Notes under the pieces: model-generated
The model's database searches: none
What the model saw: only the letters and a program-made list of their open reading frames with translations
What the model was told of the DNA's origin: nothing
Shown here: piece by piece, positions 1 through 6,431 of the stretch
Numbering within the stretch: position 1 is the stretch's first letter
How the letters are laid out: the number at the start of each line of letters is the position of its first letter
Made by a program: the position numbers and the translations under genes
Source of the DNA: Desulfuromonadaceae bacterium
GTDB lineage: Bacteria > Desulfobacterota > Desulfuromonadia > Desulfuromonadales > SZUA-540
Assembly (NCBI GenBank): GCA_003250235.1
Contig: QKGY01000044.1
Span: 1-16,316 of the forward strand
Direction: 5' to 3'
DNA length: 16,316 nt

Positions 1-42
1 CACGTCAACGCCGCCAAACCCTTCGAGCTGAACTGCTTTCAT
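1..42 (-). CDS. N-terminus of a quinone oxidoreductase/zinc-type alcohol dehydrogenase family protein (partial)
   Basis: Only the first 14 codons lie in the window, read leftwards from ATG at 42: MKAVQLEGFGGVDV. This opening (MKAV, a short strand, then GG) is typical of medium-chain NAD(P)H-dependent reductases such as quinone oxidoreductase. A clear Shine-Dalgarno AAAGGAGGT (complement of about 51-59) precedes the ATG and supports the start. The gene is divergent from the sulfite reductase gene at 345. The family assignment rests on a very short stretch and is tentative, but the presence of a translated start is well supported. Confidence 0.55.
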   Translation of the reverse strand, partial: MKAVQLEGFGGVDV

Positions 43-104
43 AATCCCAGACCTCCTTTGGGGAAATATAGTGAATTTGCCATAAGCAATAAAACAGCGT
101 GTTG

Positions 105-132
105 ATTATAAGGAATATCCGGACGGTTGCAA
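105..132 (-). promoter_or_regulatory. Sigma70-type promoter for the leftward gene
   Basis: On the minus strand, TTGCAA (132-127) and a perfect TATAAT (110-105) are separated by 16 bp, about 63 bp upstream of the ATG at 42. The perfect -10 and good position make this a likely promoter. No transcript start can be seen from sequence. Confidence 0.55.
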
Positions 133-179
133 CAAGAAATCCTGTGGCATTCCAGGTTCTAACGGGGAAGGCGGTCGCT

Positions 180-204
180 GCGGCAAACGAAATCCGTTTG
201 TCGC
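180..204. promoter_or_regulatory. Inverted repeat in the divergent intergenic region
   Basis: GCGGCAAACG (180-189) and CGTTTGTCGC (195-204) form a 10-bp dyad with one G-T mismatch and a 5-nt centre. It lies between the leftward promoter (105-132) and the rightward promoter candidate (260-289). No strong T run follows on either strand, so an operator or structured leader is more likely than a terminator. The rest of 43-344 holds promoters and ribosome sites but no other gene that I can support. Confidence 0.3.
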
Positions 205-259
205 GGACGTTTTGCCTGTCGGTCGGTCTCTTTTGACGAGCCCTTCCCGGTGTCGAGGG

Positions 260-289
260 TTGACAAGGAGCTGCGGTTCCAGGTAAAAA
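260..289 (+). promoter_or_regulatory. Candidate sigma70 promoter for the sulfite reductase gene
   Basis: A consensus -35 TTGACA (260-265) is followed after 18 bp by TAAAAA (284-289), a 4/6 match to the -10 box. It sits about 55 bp upstream of the chosen start at 345. The -35 is convincing and the -10 is mediocre. Confidence 0.4.
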
Positions 290-344
290 ATCTGTCTGTG
301 ATTGGATGTACTTTGTGCGCTATCGAGAAGAGGAGAGGGCTTTT

Positions 345-1019
345 ATGAAAAAGGATATCCAGGAAAAAGGCGCGATTATTCAGCGGGACAAGGACACCTA
401 TGCGATCGCTCCGCATATCCCCGGGGGAATTACCACCCCGCAGACGTTACGCAAAATCGCCGATGTGGCTGAAAAATACCAGGCCCAGGCACTGAAGCTC
501 ACCAGTGCTCAGCGCATTGCCATTGTCGGATTGCCCGAAGAAAAGCTCGACGAGATCTGGACCGAACTGGGGGAGAAGCCCGGTGCGGCGCTGGGGCTGT
601 GCGTTCGCAGCGTCAAAATATGCCCCGGTACCACGTTCTGTAAACGCGGCCAGCAGGCGTCGGTGGAAGTCGGGCTTAAACTGGATGAGCTGTATCACGG
701 CCTGCAACTGCCCTGGAAGTTCAAAATGGGAGTCTCCGGCTGCGTCAACGACTGCGCCGAAGGGTGCATCAAGGACGTCGCCCTGGTCGGCACCCCCAAG
801 GGGTGGAACGTGCTGGTCGGCGGCAATGGCGGCAGCCAGCCCCGGCTTGCCCACAAGCTGCTTGAACATGTGCCGACGGATGAAGAAGCGATGGCGATTG
901 TCGATCATCTGATCCAGTGGTTCAAGGCCAAGGACCGCAAGTGCCGGTTGGGTAAATTTATCGATGAGATGGGAATCGACGCCTTCCGGGAGGAGGTCCT
1001 GAAAGATTTCAAACCCTGA
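345..1019 (+). CDS. Half-size siroheme/4Fe-4S sulfite reductase-like protein (P590 type)
   Basis: The protein has 224 residues. An N-terminal ferredoxin-like half domain of nitrite/sulfite reductases (about 15-80) is followed by the siroheme/4Fe-4S domain. That domain carries the CX5C pair CPGTTFC (C93, C99) and the CX3C pair GCVNDC (C133, C137), the four cluster ligands of the family; C141 and C200 are extra. Full-size sulfite reductases contain two such halves in about 450-570 residues. The length and single repeat match the small low-spin assimilatory-type sulfite reductase (P590) of Desulfovibrio. The expected activity is six-electron reduction of sulfite or nitrite in the cytoplasm, but the physiological role of such proteins is unclear. 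The start at 345 was chosen over an in-frame ATG at 306 because AGGAGAG (331-337) precedes it by 7 nt. No electron-donor subunit is adjacent. Confidence 0.82.
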   Translation: MKKDIQEKGAIIQRDKDTYAIAPHIPGGITTPQTLRKIADVAEKYQAQALKLTSAQRIAIVGLPEEKLDEIWTELGEKPGAALGLCVRSVKICPGTTFCKRGQQASVEVGLKLDELYHGLQLPWKFKMGVSGCVNDCAEGCIKDVALVGTPKGWNVLVGGNGGSQPRLAHKLLEHVPTDEEAMAIVDHLIQWFKAKDRKCRLGKFIDEMGIDAFREEVLKDFKP

Positions 1020-1026
1020 TCGCGAA

Positions 1027-1055
1027 GGGGGAGCCTAAGGCTCCCCCTTTTTTTT
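1027..1055 (+). terminator. Rho-independent terminator of the sulfite reductase gene
   Basis: GGGGGAGCC (1027-1035) pairs perfectly with GGCTCCCCC (1039-1047) around a TAA loop, followed by eight T residues (1048-1055). It begins 8 nt after the stop codon. The stem and T run also encode the last codons of the convergent response regulator, whose stop codon TAG occupies 1037-1035 on the minus strand. Confidence 0.93.
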
Positions 1056-1766
1056 GCTGGCTGCGGCGACCGTGTTGACGAAGCGATACCCCCGCCCTCG
1101 GATGGTGAGAAAGTGGACCGGGTTGGCCGGGTCCTCTTCAAAATAGCGCCGCATGCGGACGATAAAGTTGTCCAGAGTGCGGGTCTCGGTGTCCGGGGAG
1201 ACCCCCCAGACCGACTGGAGCAGCTCCGGACGGGTGAGGATCTCTCCTTCGCGGCTGAAAAAAGTCCGCAACATGCGGATCTCCAGCTCGGTCAGGCTGA
1301 TGGTGCCCCGCGGGGTCTGCGCCGTCTGTTCCTGCATATCGATCCGGTTGTTTCCGAACGTGTAGATATCCCCCTGTTCCACCTTTTCCCGGTACCATCC
1401 CGACCGTCGCAGCATTCCCTGAATTCTCAAAAGAAACTCGTCGAGGCTGAACGGCTTGGTCAGGTAGTCGTCCGCCCCGGCGGCCAGTCCCTCGATGCGG
1501 TCCTTCTCTTGGGTGCGGGCGGTGAGGATCAGGATCGGCAGGCGCGGATCCTCCATGCGAATCCTTCTGCAGATCTCGATGCCGTCCATGTCGGGCAGGG
1601 TCAGGTCCAGGACGACCAGGGCGGGCGGTTTCTGCCGGAAGGCTTCGAGAGCGTCTTTGCCGTGTTCCTTGTGGATTACCGTGTAGCCTTCGGCATGGAG
1701 GTTGAAAAGCAGGCCCCGGGCGATGTTGGGCTCGTCTTCCACCAGCAGGATGCGTTCCCCGGCCAT
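1035..1766 (-). CDS. OmpR/PhoB-family response regulator
   Basis: The protein has 243 residues. The receiver domain (about 5-118) has the acidic pocket E10/D11, phospho-acceptor D54 in VVLDLTLPDMDG, T82 and K104 in the TKPF motif. A winged-helix DNA-binding domain (about 135-235) ends with TIRGRGYRF, the hallmark of OmpR/PhoB regulators. It should act as a cytoplasmic transcription factor phosphorylated by the kinase encoded just upstream. The ATG at 1766 overlaps the kinase stop by one base (TGATG), and GAGGAG (1780-1775) lies 8 nt before it, so the two are translationally coupled. A longer reading frame starting at 1850 only adds sequence overlapping the kinase and was rejected. The C-terminal KKKGEP is encoded by the convergent terminator. 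Target genes are unknown. Confidence 0.93.
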   Translation of the reverse strand: MAGERILLVEDEPNIARGLLFNLHAEGYTVIHKEHGKDALEAFRQKPPALVVLDLTLPDMDGIEICRRIRMEDPRLPILILTARTQEKDRIEGLAAGADDYLTKPFSLDEFLLRIQGMLRRSGWYREKVEQGDIYTFGNNRIDMQEQTAQTPRGTISLTELEIRMLRTFFSREGEILTRPELLQSVWGVSPDTETRTLDNFIVRMRRYFEEDPANPVHFLTIRGRGYRFVNTVAAASKKKGEP

Positions 1767-2722
1767 CAGGCGATCTCCTCGGTTTCCGGAATGAGCGGCA
1801 GGGTGATATGGACGGTGGTCCCGAGGTTTTCTCCGGCGCTTTCCATCCACACCTTGCCGCGATGCAGGCGGATGACCGCGCGAATGATGAAGAGGCCCAG
1901 GCCGCTGCCGCGGATGGTTTCACCGCCGTGCTTGCCGCGGTAGAACATGTGAAAAACCTTTTTCAATTCTCTTTTCGCCAGGCCGCGTCCCTGATCGGAA
2001 AACATCAGATGGGCCTGGCTGCCCTCGGTTTTGAGAATCACGCGGATGACCGGGGGGCCGATGCTGTACAGCAGGGAATTCTCCAGAAGATTGCGGAAAA
2101 CGGCTCGGAGCCATTCCGTGTCAGCGCGTACGAAGAGTCCCGGATCGATGTCAAGCTGCATGCGGCCGGCTTTGGGTAGTGCGTATTGCTGGGGGCGGAA
2201 ATACTGCATCACCAGGTCGGAAAGGTCGCAGGTCTTCAGGGAGATCCTCAGTCCCTTCTGCTCCAGACTGTTGGCCGAGAGCAGGTTGTTGACCAGGGTA
2301 TTGAGGCGGTCAGTATCGGCCAGCATGGTGTCCAGAAAGGTGTCCATCTGCTCCGGACCCGGCTGGCGGCGGCGGATGGTTTCCAGGTGCAGCTGCAGGG
2401 AGGCGAGGGGGGATTTGAGTTCATGGGTGACCTGGGCGATGAACTGGTGCTGCGCCTTGTACAGAGACGCCTGTCGGCGCCAGTACAGGAAAATGACATA
2501 AACCCCGGCGAGGATGGCTCCGAGAAGCAGCAGGCCCTCGACGAGAATGATCCAGTCCACCCCGGTTTGCAGCAGTTCGGGGCTGTATTTTTTCGCCAGG
2601 GCGCGAAGCCGCTTGTGACTCCCCATGAACCAGGAGATCCAGGAGATGACGATGATCACCCAGATCAGCTGAATGCCGATAAAGGCGAAGAGAGGATTGA
2701 TAAAGCGGCGAAAGAGTTTCAT
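1766..2722 (-). CDS. Membrane sensor histidine kinase
   Basis: The protein has 318 residues. Two transmembrane segments (about 10-33 and 57-80) flank only about 23 residues, so there is no room for a periplasmic sensor domain. The HisKA domain carries the phospho-acceptor H100 in THELKSPLA. The HATPase domain shows N215 (N box), DQGRG at 243-247 (G1) and GSGLGL at 272-277 (G2). It should autophosphorylate and pass phosphate to the regulator encoded next, with which it overlaps by one base. The very short extracytoplasmic loop suggests sensing within the membrane or through a partner protein. The Shine-Dalgarno before the ATG at 2722 is weak (GATGGG). The signal is not evident, and the gene is divergent from the nitronate monooxygenase-like gene. 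Confidence 0.92.
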   Translation of the reverse strand: MKLFRRFINPLFAFIGIQLIWVIIVISWISWFMGSHKRLRALAKKYSPELLQTGVDWIILVEGLLLLGAILAGVYVIFLYWRRQASLYKAQHQFIAQVTHELKSPLASLQLHLETIRRRQPGPEQMDTFLDTMLADTDRLNTLVNNLLSANSLEQKGLRISLKTCDLSDLVMQYFRPQQYALPKAGRMQLDIDPGLFVRADTEWLRAVFRNLLENSLLYSIGPPVIRVILKTEGSQAHLMFSDQGRGLAKRELKKVFHMFYRGKHGGETIRGSGLGLFIIRAVIRLHRGKVWMESAGENLGTTVHITLPLIPETEEIA

Positions 2723-2855
2723 GGCCCATCTTTATCACTTCGGGCAGGGTTGAACAAGGGGGAATCACGGATGGTTTTACACAACTATTACAATCCCTGT
2801 GCGTCGCTTCTGGTAGCATAACCCCGTAGTAAACCCGTATTTCCCGTTTACAGCC

Positions 2856-2862
2856 AAGGAGA
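2856..2862 (+). promoter_or_regulatory. Ribosome binding site of the flavoprotein gene
   Basis: AAGGAGA lies 5 nt before ATG 2868 and fixes that start. The divergent interval 2723-2867 otherwise shows AT-rich patches such as TTTACA (2776-2781) and TTACAA (2788-2793), but no well-spaced promoter pair that I can defend for either gene. Confidence 0.7.
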
Positions 2863-2867
2863 CCTTC

Positions 2868-3968
2868 ATGACGAAACCTTTGACCATCGGCAAACATACG
2901 GCCCGTTTTCCCCTCATCCAGGGCGGCATGGGCGTGCGTGTTTCCGCTGGCGGCCTGGCAGGAGCCGTGGCCCGCAGCGGCGGCATCGGTCTGGTTGCCA
3001 CAGCCGGCATGGCCCTGAACAGCAGCCGTTATGATGGAAAGAACTTTTTTACCGCCGATCCCCTGGCCCTCAAGGACGAAATCGCCAAGGCCTACCGGAT
3101 TGCTCCGGACGGCATCGTGGGCACCAACGTCATGGTCGCTGTCACCAACTTCGATGAAATGGTGCGAGCTTCCTGTGAAGCCGGTGCCAAGGTGCTTGTC
3201 TGCGGTGCCGGCCTGCCCCTCAATCTGCCCGAGCTTGCCGCGGATTACCCCGACGTGGCCCTGGTGCCCATCGTCTCATCGGTTAAGGCGGCGGAACTGA
3301 TCGCCCGCAAATGGCAGAAAGCCTACAACAGGCTCCCCGATGCCATTGTCGTCGAAGACCCGGACACGGCCGGCGGCCATCTGGGGGCGAAGCCCGAGAA
3401 CATCGGCAACGGAAGCTATGACCAATATGCCACGGTGCGTGGCGTGAAGGACTATTTCCGCGAGGAGTGGAACCTGGATATCCCCATTATCGCCGCAGGC
3501 GGTATCTGGGACCGCAATGACATCCTGCACGCCCTCGAGCAGGGAGCGGACGGCGTTCAGATGGCCAGCCGTTTCGTCTGTACCGAAGAATGCGATGCCT
3601 CGGAGGCTTTCAAGCAGGCCTATCTGAAGTGTACGCAGGACGACATCGGCCTGATCATGAGTCCCGCCGGTCTTCCCGGGCGGGCCATTGTGGGCAATAT
3701 CGACAAGATTCGCCAGCGTGACATCGGGCTCGGCATACGCTGCCCGTCGGGTTGTCTGAAAAAATGCACCTACAAGACCGAGCAGGAACGCTTCTGCATC
3801 GTGCATGCCCTCGACCGTGCCCAGCGCGGCGACGTGGAAACCGGGTTGGTCTTCTGCGGCACCAATGCCTGGAAAGCCGACAGAATCACCACGGTGCAGG
3901 CGATCTTTGACGAGCTTTTTGCCCTGGAAAAGTCCGAGCCCGCTCTGGAGGAGGCCGCCAACGGCTGA
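2868..3968 (+). CDS. Nitronate monooxygenase/FabK-like FMN-dependent oxidoreductase
   Basis: The protein has 366 residues and a TIM-barrel flavoprotein pattern. IQGGMGV near residue 17 opens the barrel, AGGHLG (168-173) carries the histidine H171 seen in nitronate monooxygenases, and IIAAGGI (207-213) and GADGVQMASRF (226-236) form the FMN phosphate site. Family members oxidise nitronates, or as FabK reduce enoyl-ACP; sequence alone does not settle which. A C-terminal cysteine cluster C292-X3-C296-X3-C300-X9-C310, with C330 after it, is unlike the minimal FabK fold and could hold a metal or Fe-S centre. No fatty-acid synthesis genes are adjacent, which argues mildly against a FabK role. The gene appears to be a single transcription unit closed by its own terminator. 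Confidence 0.85.
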   Translation: MTKPLTIGKHTARFPLIQGGMGVRVSAGGLAGAVARSGGIGLVATAGMALNSSRYDGKNFFTADPLALKDEIAKAYRIAPDGIVGTNVMVAVTNFDEMVRASCEAGAKVLVCGAGLPLNLPELAADYPDVALVPIVSSVKAAELIARKWQKAYNRLPDAIVVEDPDTAGGHLGAKPENIGNGSYDQYATVRGVKDYFREEWNLDIPIIAAGGIWDRNDILHALEQGADGVQMASRFVCTEECDASEAFKQAYLKCTQDDIGLIMSPAGLPGRAIVGNIDKIRQRDIGLGIRCPSGCLKKCTYKTEQERFCIVHALDRAQRGDVETGLVFCGTNAWKADRITTVQAIFDELFALEKSEPALEEAANG

Positions 3969-3997
3969 GTTGGCAGACTCACAACGTCAAGAGGCAG

Positions 3998-4028
3998 GAG
4001 GCAGGAGCGATCCTGCCTCTTTGTTTTT
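3998..4028 (+). terminator. Rho-independent terminator after the flavoprotein gene
   Basis: GAGGCAGGA (3998-4006) pairs perfectly with TCCTGCCTC (4011-4019) around GCGA, followed by TTTGTTTTT (4020-4028). It lies 30 nt after the stop at 3968 and separates this gene from the heme operon. Confidence 0.9.
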
Positions 4029-4059
4029 GAAAAGGTCGAGGGACCTCTATCCTAAGAGC

Positions 4060-4089
4060 TTGTCATTGCTGAGGGAAATAGTGTAAGAT
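4060..4089 (+). promoter_or_regulatory. Candidate sigma70 promoter of the heme operon
   Basis: TTGTCA (4060-4065, 5/6 match) and TAAGAT (4084-4089, 4/6 match) are separated by 18 bp, about 55 bp upstream of the radical SAM start. A short dyad AGGTC/GACCT (4033-4037 and 4042-4046) lies 13 bp before the -35. Confidence 0.45.
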
Positions 4090-4143
4090 TCACCAGTGTT
4101 TTTAATCCCGAACGGACAACCCCCCAGGGAATAAGGAGTCGTG

Positions 4144-5235
4144 ATGGCGACCAGAACGGAAGAGTTCATCCCCAAGTGGATCGCTTGGGAAACCACCCAG
4201 CGCTGCAACCTCAACTGTGTTCACTGCCGCTGCGAAGGCGATTTTACCACCGAAGAGGCGTTCAAGCTCATTGACGATATCTGCGAGGTGTCCAAGCCGG
4301 TCATGGTTCTCTCTGGCGGCGAACCCCTGATGCGCAAGGACATTTTCGAAATCGCCCGCTACGGCACGGATAAGGGGCTGCGCATGTGCATGGCCACCAA
4401 CGGCACGCTGATCACCGACGAGGTGTGCCGGAAGATGAAAGAGGCGGACATCAAGATGGTCTCCCTCTCGCTCGATGGGTCCACGGCGGCGATTCACGAT
4501 AATTTCCGCAATTGCCCAGGCGCTTTCGAAGGGACCATCCGCGGCGCCGAAACCCTCAAGCGCAACGGCATCAAGTTTCTGGTCAACTCCTCCTTCACCA
4601 AACGCAACCAGAAGGACATCGGCGCCACCTTCAAGCTGGCCAAGAGCCTGGGGGCGACGGCCTGGTACATGTTCATGATCGTTCCTACCGGCCGGGGAGA
4701 GGAGATCATGAACGAGCTGATCTCCAAGGAGGATTACGAGGAGATCCTTTCCTGGCACTATGAGCAGGAGAAAAACGAAGAGGACATCCTCATGCGTCCG
4801 ACCTGCGCGCCACACTATTACCGCATTGTCCCGCAGATGGCCAAGGCCGAAGGGGTGGATTTCAAGCGCCGCAGCCTGACCTTTTCCACCGGCGGCGGCA
4901 AGGGGTGCATCGCGGCCCAGACCATCTGCCTGATCGACTGCTTCGGCAACCTCAAGCCCTGCTCCTACTTCCATTCTTCCGTCGGCAACGTCAAGCAGAT
5001 TCCTTTTAAGGAACTTTGGTTCAACTCCAAGGTGTTCAACGATCTGCGCGATTTCAAAAAGTACCAGGGCAAGTGCGGCGAGTGCGAGTTCATCAATGTC
5101 TGCGGCGGCTGCCGTGCCCGGGCCGATGCGGTGTACGGCGACTACATGGCCGAAGAGCCCTTCTGCAACTACATCCCCAACCGCACGCGCAAGCGGATGG
5201 AGAAAGAGGCGGCGGAACTGGCACCCAAGAAGTAA
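4144..5235 (+). CDS. ahbD: Radical SAM/SPASM protein, AhbD (heme b synthase)-like
   Basis: The protein has 363 residues. The radical SAM cluster is C21-X3-C25-X2-C28 in TTQRCNLNCVHC, with the SAM-contact motif SGGEP at 57-61. The C-terminal SPASM domain has C255, C273, then C311-X2-C314-X5-C320-X2-C323 and C341, enough for auxiliary Fe-S clusters. PTCAPHYYRI (219-228) and GDYMAEEPFC (332-341) resemble AhbD, which decarboxylates two propionates of iron-coproporphyrin III to give heme b in the siroheme-dependent route. AhbC and NirJ are close relatives, so the exact substrate is uncertain. ATG 4144 was chosen over GTG 4141 because AAGGAG (4133-4138) is 5 nt from the ATG but only 2 nt from the GTG. 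It is first in the operon with hemE and hemH, which supports a tetrapyrrole role. Confidence 0.75.
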   Translation: MATRTEEFIPKWIAWETTQRCNLNCVHCRCEGDFTTEEAFKLIDDICEVSKPVMVLSGGEPLMRKDIFEIARYGTDKGLRMCMATNGTLITDEVCRKMKEADIKMVSLSLDGSTAAIHDNFRNCPGAFEGTIRGAETLKRNGIKFLVNSSFTKRNQKDIGATFKLAKSLGATAWYMFMIVPTGRGEEIMNELISKEDYEEILSWHYEQEKNEEDILMRPTCAPHYYRIVPQMAKAEGVDFKRRSLTFSTGGGKGCIAAQTICLIDCFGNLKPCSYFHSSVGNVKQIPFKELWFNSKVFNDLRDFKKYQGKCGECEFINVCGGCRARADAVYGDYMAEEPFCNYIPNRTRKRMEKEAAELAPKK

Positions 5236-5239
5236 ACTC

Positions 5240-5312
5240 AAATCCCCCTGCCCCCTTTGCCTAGGAGGGTATCCTCTCCCTCCCCTTTTGGAAAGGGGAT
5301 CGAGGGGGATTT
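5240..5312. repeat. Palindromic intergenic element with 10-bp terminal inverted repeats
   Basis: AAATCCCCCT (5240-5249) is mirrored exactly by AGGGGGATTT (5303-5312). Inside, TCCCCTTT (5281-5288) pairs with AAAGGGGA (5292-5299) around TGG. The 73-bp unit starts 4 nt after the radical SAM stop codon and ends 12 nt before the hemE ribosome site. Short elements with AAATCCCCC...GGGGGATTT ends are, from memory, dispersed in many bacterial genomes including Geobacter relatives. Only one copy is in this window. In RNA it would fold into a long hairpin between the two cistrons. Confidence 0.7.
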
Positions 5313-5337
5313 CATGATCCCGACAGGAGGAACAACG

Positions 5338-6366
5338 ATGTCCACCGAATACAATTTCATCAAGGCCTGCTGGGGCCAGCCCGTCGACCGCACCCCTGTC
5401 TGGCTCATGCGTCAGGCCGGGCGTTACCTCCCCCAGTATATGGAGGTTCGGCGGAAGGTCACCTTCCTCGAACTGTGCAAGACCCCCGAGCTGGCCGCCG
5501 AGGTGACCATTCAGCCCATCGACTATCTGGGCGCGGATGCCGCCATCCTCTTTTCCGATATCCTCACCCCTGTGGAGCCCATGGGGCTGAAGCTCGATTT
5601 CGTACCGGGGCCGGTCTTTGAAAACCCGGTGCGCACCCAGGCCGATGTCGACGCCCTGCGCATCCCGGTGATGGAAGAGGACGTCCCCTACGTCATGGAG
5701 ACGATCCGCATTCTGCGCCGCGAGTTCGAAGGCCGGGTTCCTCTCATCGGTTTCGGCGGTGCGCCTTTCACCCTGGCCTGCTACATGGTCGAAGGCAAGG
5801 GGAGCAAGGACTTTGCCCAGATAAAGCGCATGATGTACGGGGCGCCGGACGTTTATGCCTCGCTCATGGAAAAGGTCACCGAGATGGACCGCCAGTACCT
5901 CAACGCGCAGATTGCCGCCGGGGCCCAGGCGATCCAGATCTTCGACACATGGGGGGGCATCGTCTCTCCCGTCGATTACGAGAAATACGTCCTTCCCTAT
6001 ACGACCAAGCTCATCAACGGCCTCAACCGCAAGGACATCCCCGTCATCCATTTCGTCAAAGGGGCGGGAACCATGCTGGATATCGTCAAGAAGGCCGGCT
6101 CCGACGTGGTCGGGCTGGACTGGCACATCGGCCTCGGTAAAGCCCGGGATATCCTGGGGCCCGAGGTGGCTGTCCAAGGCAACCTCGATCCCACCGTTCT
6201 CTATGCCCCCAAGGCGCACATCGAGGCGGAGGTCAAACGCATCCTCGACGAGAACGCCGGTCGCCCGGGCCTCATCTTCAATCTCGGTCACGGCATCCTT
6301 CCCACGGTGGATCCGGAGCACGCCCGTTTCATGGTCGAGTGCGTGCATCGGCTCAGCCAGAAATAA
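5338..6366 (+). CDS. hemE: Uroporphyrinogen III decarboxylase
   Basis: The protein has 342 residues, the normal family size. It removes four acetate carboxyls from uroporphyrinogen III to give coproporphyrinogen III in the cytoplasm. The N-terminal signature PVWLMRQAGRYLP (20-32) supplies the substrate-binding arginines. FSDIL (72-76) holds the catalytic aspartate D74, IGFGGAPFTLA is the second family signature, and FNLGHGILP carries H318. The start at 5338 follows AGGAGG (5325-5330) by 7 nt; an upstream in-frame extension to 5257 only translates the palindromic element and was rejected. It is the second gene of the heme operon, followed by a hairpin and hemH. Confidence 0.97.
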   Translation: MSTEYNFIKACWGQPVDRTPVWLMRQAGRYLPQYMEVRRKVTFLELCKTPELAAEVTIQPIDYLGADAAILFSDILTPVEPMGLKLDFVPGPVFENPVRTQADVDALRIPVMEEDVPYVMETIRILRREFEGRVPLIGFGGAPFTLACYMVEGKGSKDFAQIKRMMYGAPDVYASLMEKVTEMDRQYLNAQIAAGAQAIQIFDTWGGIVSPVDYEKYVLPYTTKLINGLNRKDIPVIHFVKGAGTMLDIVKKAGSDVVGLDWHIGLGKARDILGPEVAVQGNLDPTVLYAPKAHIEAEVKRILDENAGRPGLIFNLGHGILPTVDPEHARFMVECVHRLSQK

Positions 6367-6375
6367 TCGTCGGTT

Positions 6376-6411
6376 GGTAGACGCGAAGGACCCCGGTTTT
6401 TCGCGTCTACC
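6376..6411 (+). promoter_or_regulatory. Strong RNA hairpin between hemE and hemH
   Basis: GGTAGACGCGAA (6376-6387) pairs perfectly with TTCGCGTCTACC (6400-6411), a 12-bp stem with a 12-nt loop. It is followed by CTTTTCCCC, a weak T run, and lies 20 nt before the hemH ATG. It could be a leaky terminator or attenuator, or a stabilising or processing site that sets the hemE:hemH ratio. Confidence 0.6.
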
Positions 6412-6431
6412 CTTTTCCCCTTGCGGACACC

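Noticed and set aside
1767..1850. A longer N-terminus for the response regulator
   Set aside because: The extra 28 residues are an out-of-frame reading of the kinase 3' end. The receiver domain begins exactly at ATG 1766, which has its own ribosome site.
2776..2819. Possible promoter for the flavoprotein gene (TTTACA/TTACAA with TAGCAT)
   Set aside because: The spacing is about 20 bp or more and the -10 match is poor. A promoter must exist in this interval, but I cannot place it.
4102..6348. A 748-codon open frame on the minus strand opposite the radical SAM gene and hemE
   Set aside because: It is antisense to two strongly supported genes. It has no ribosome site or recognisable domain, and it reads through the palindromic element. 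High-GC codon use on the real strand explains the lack of stops.
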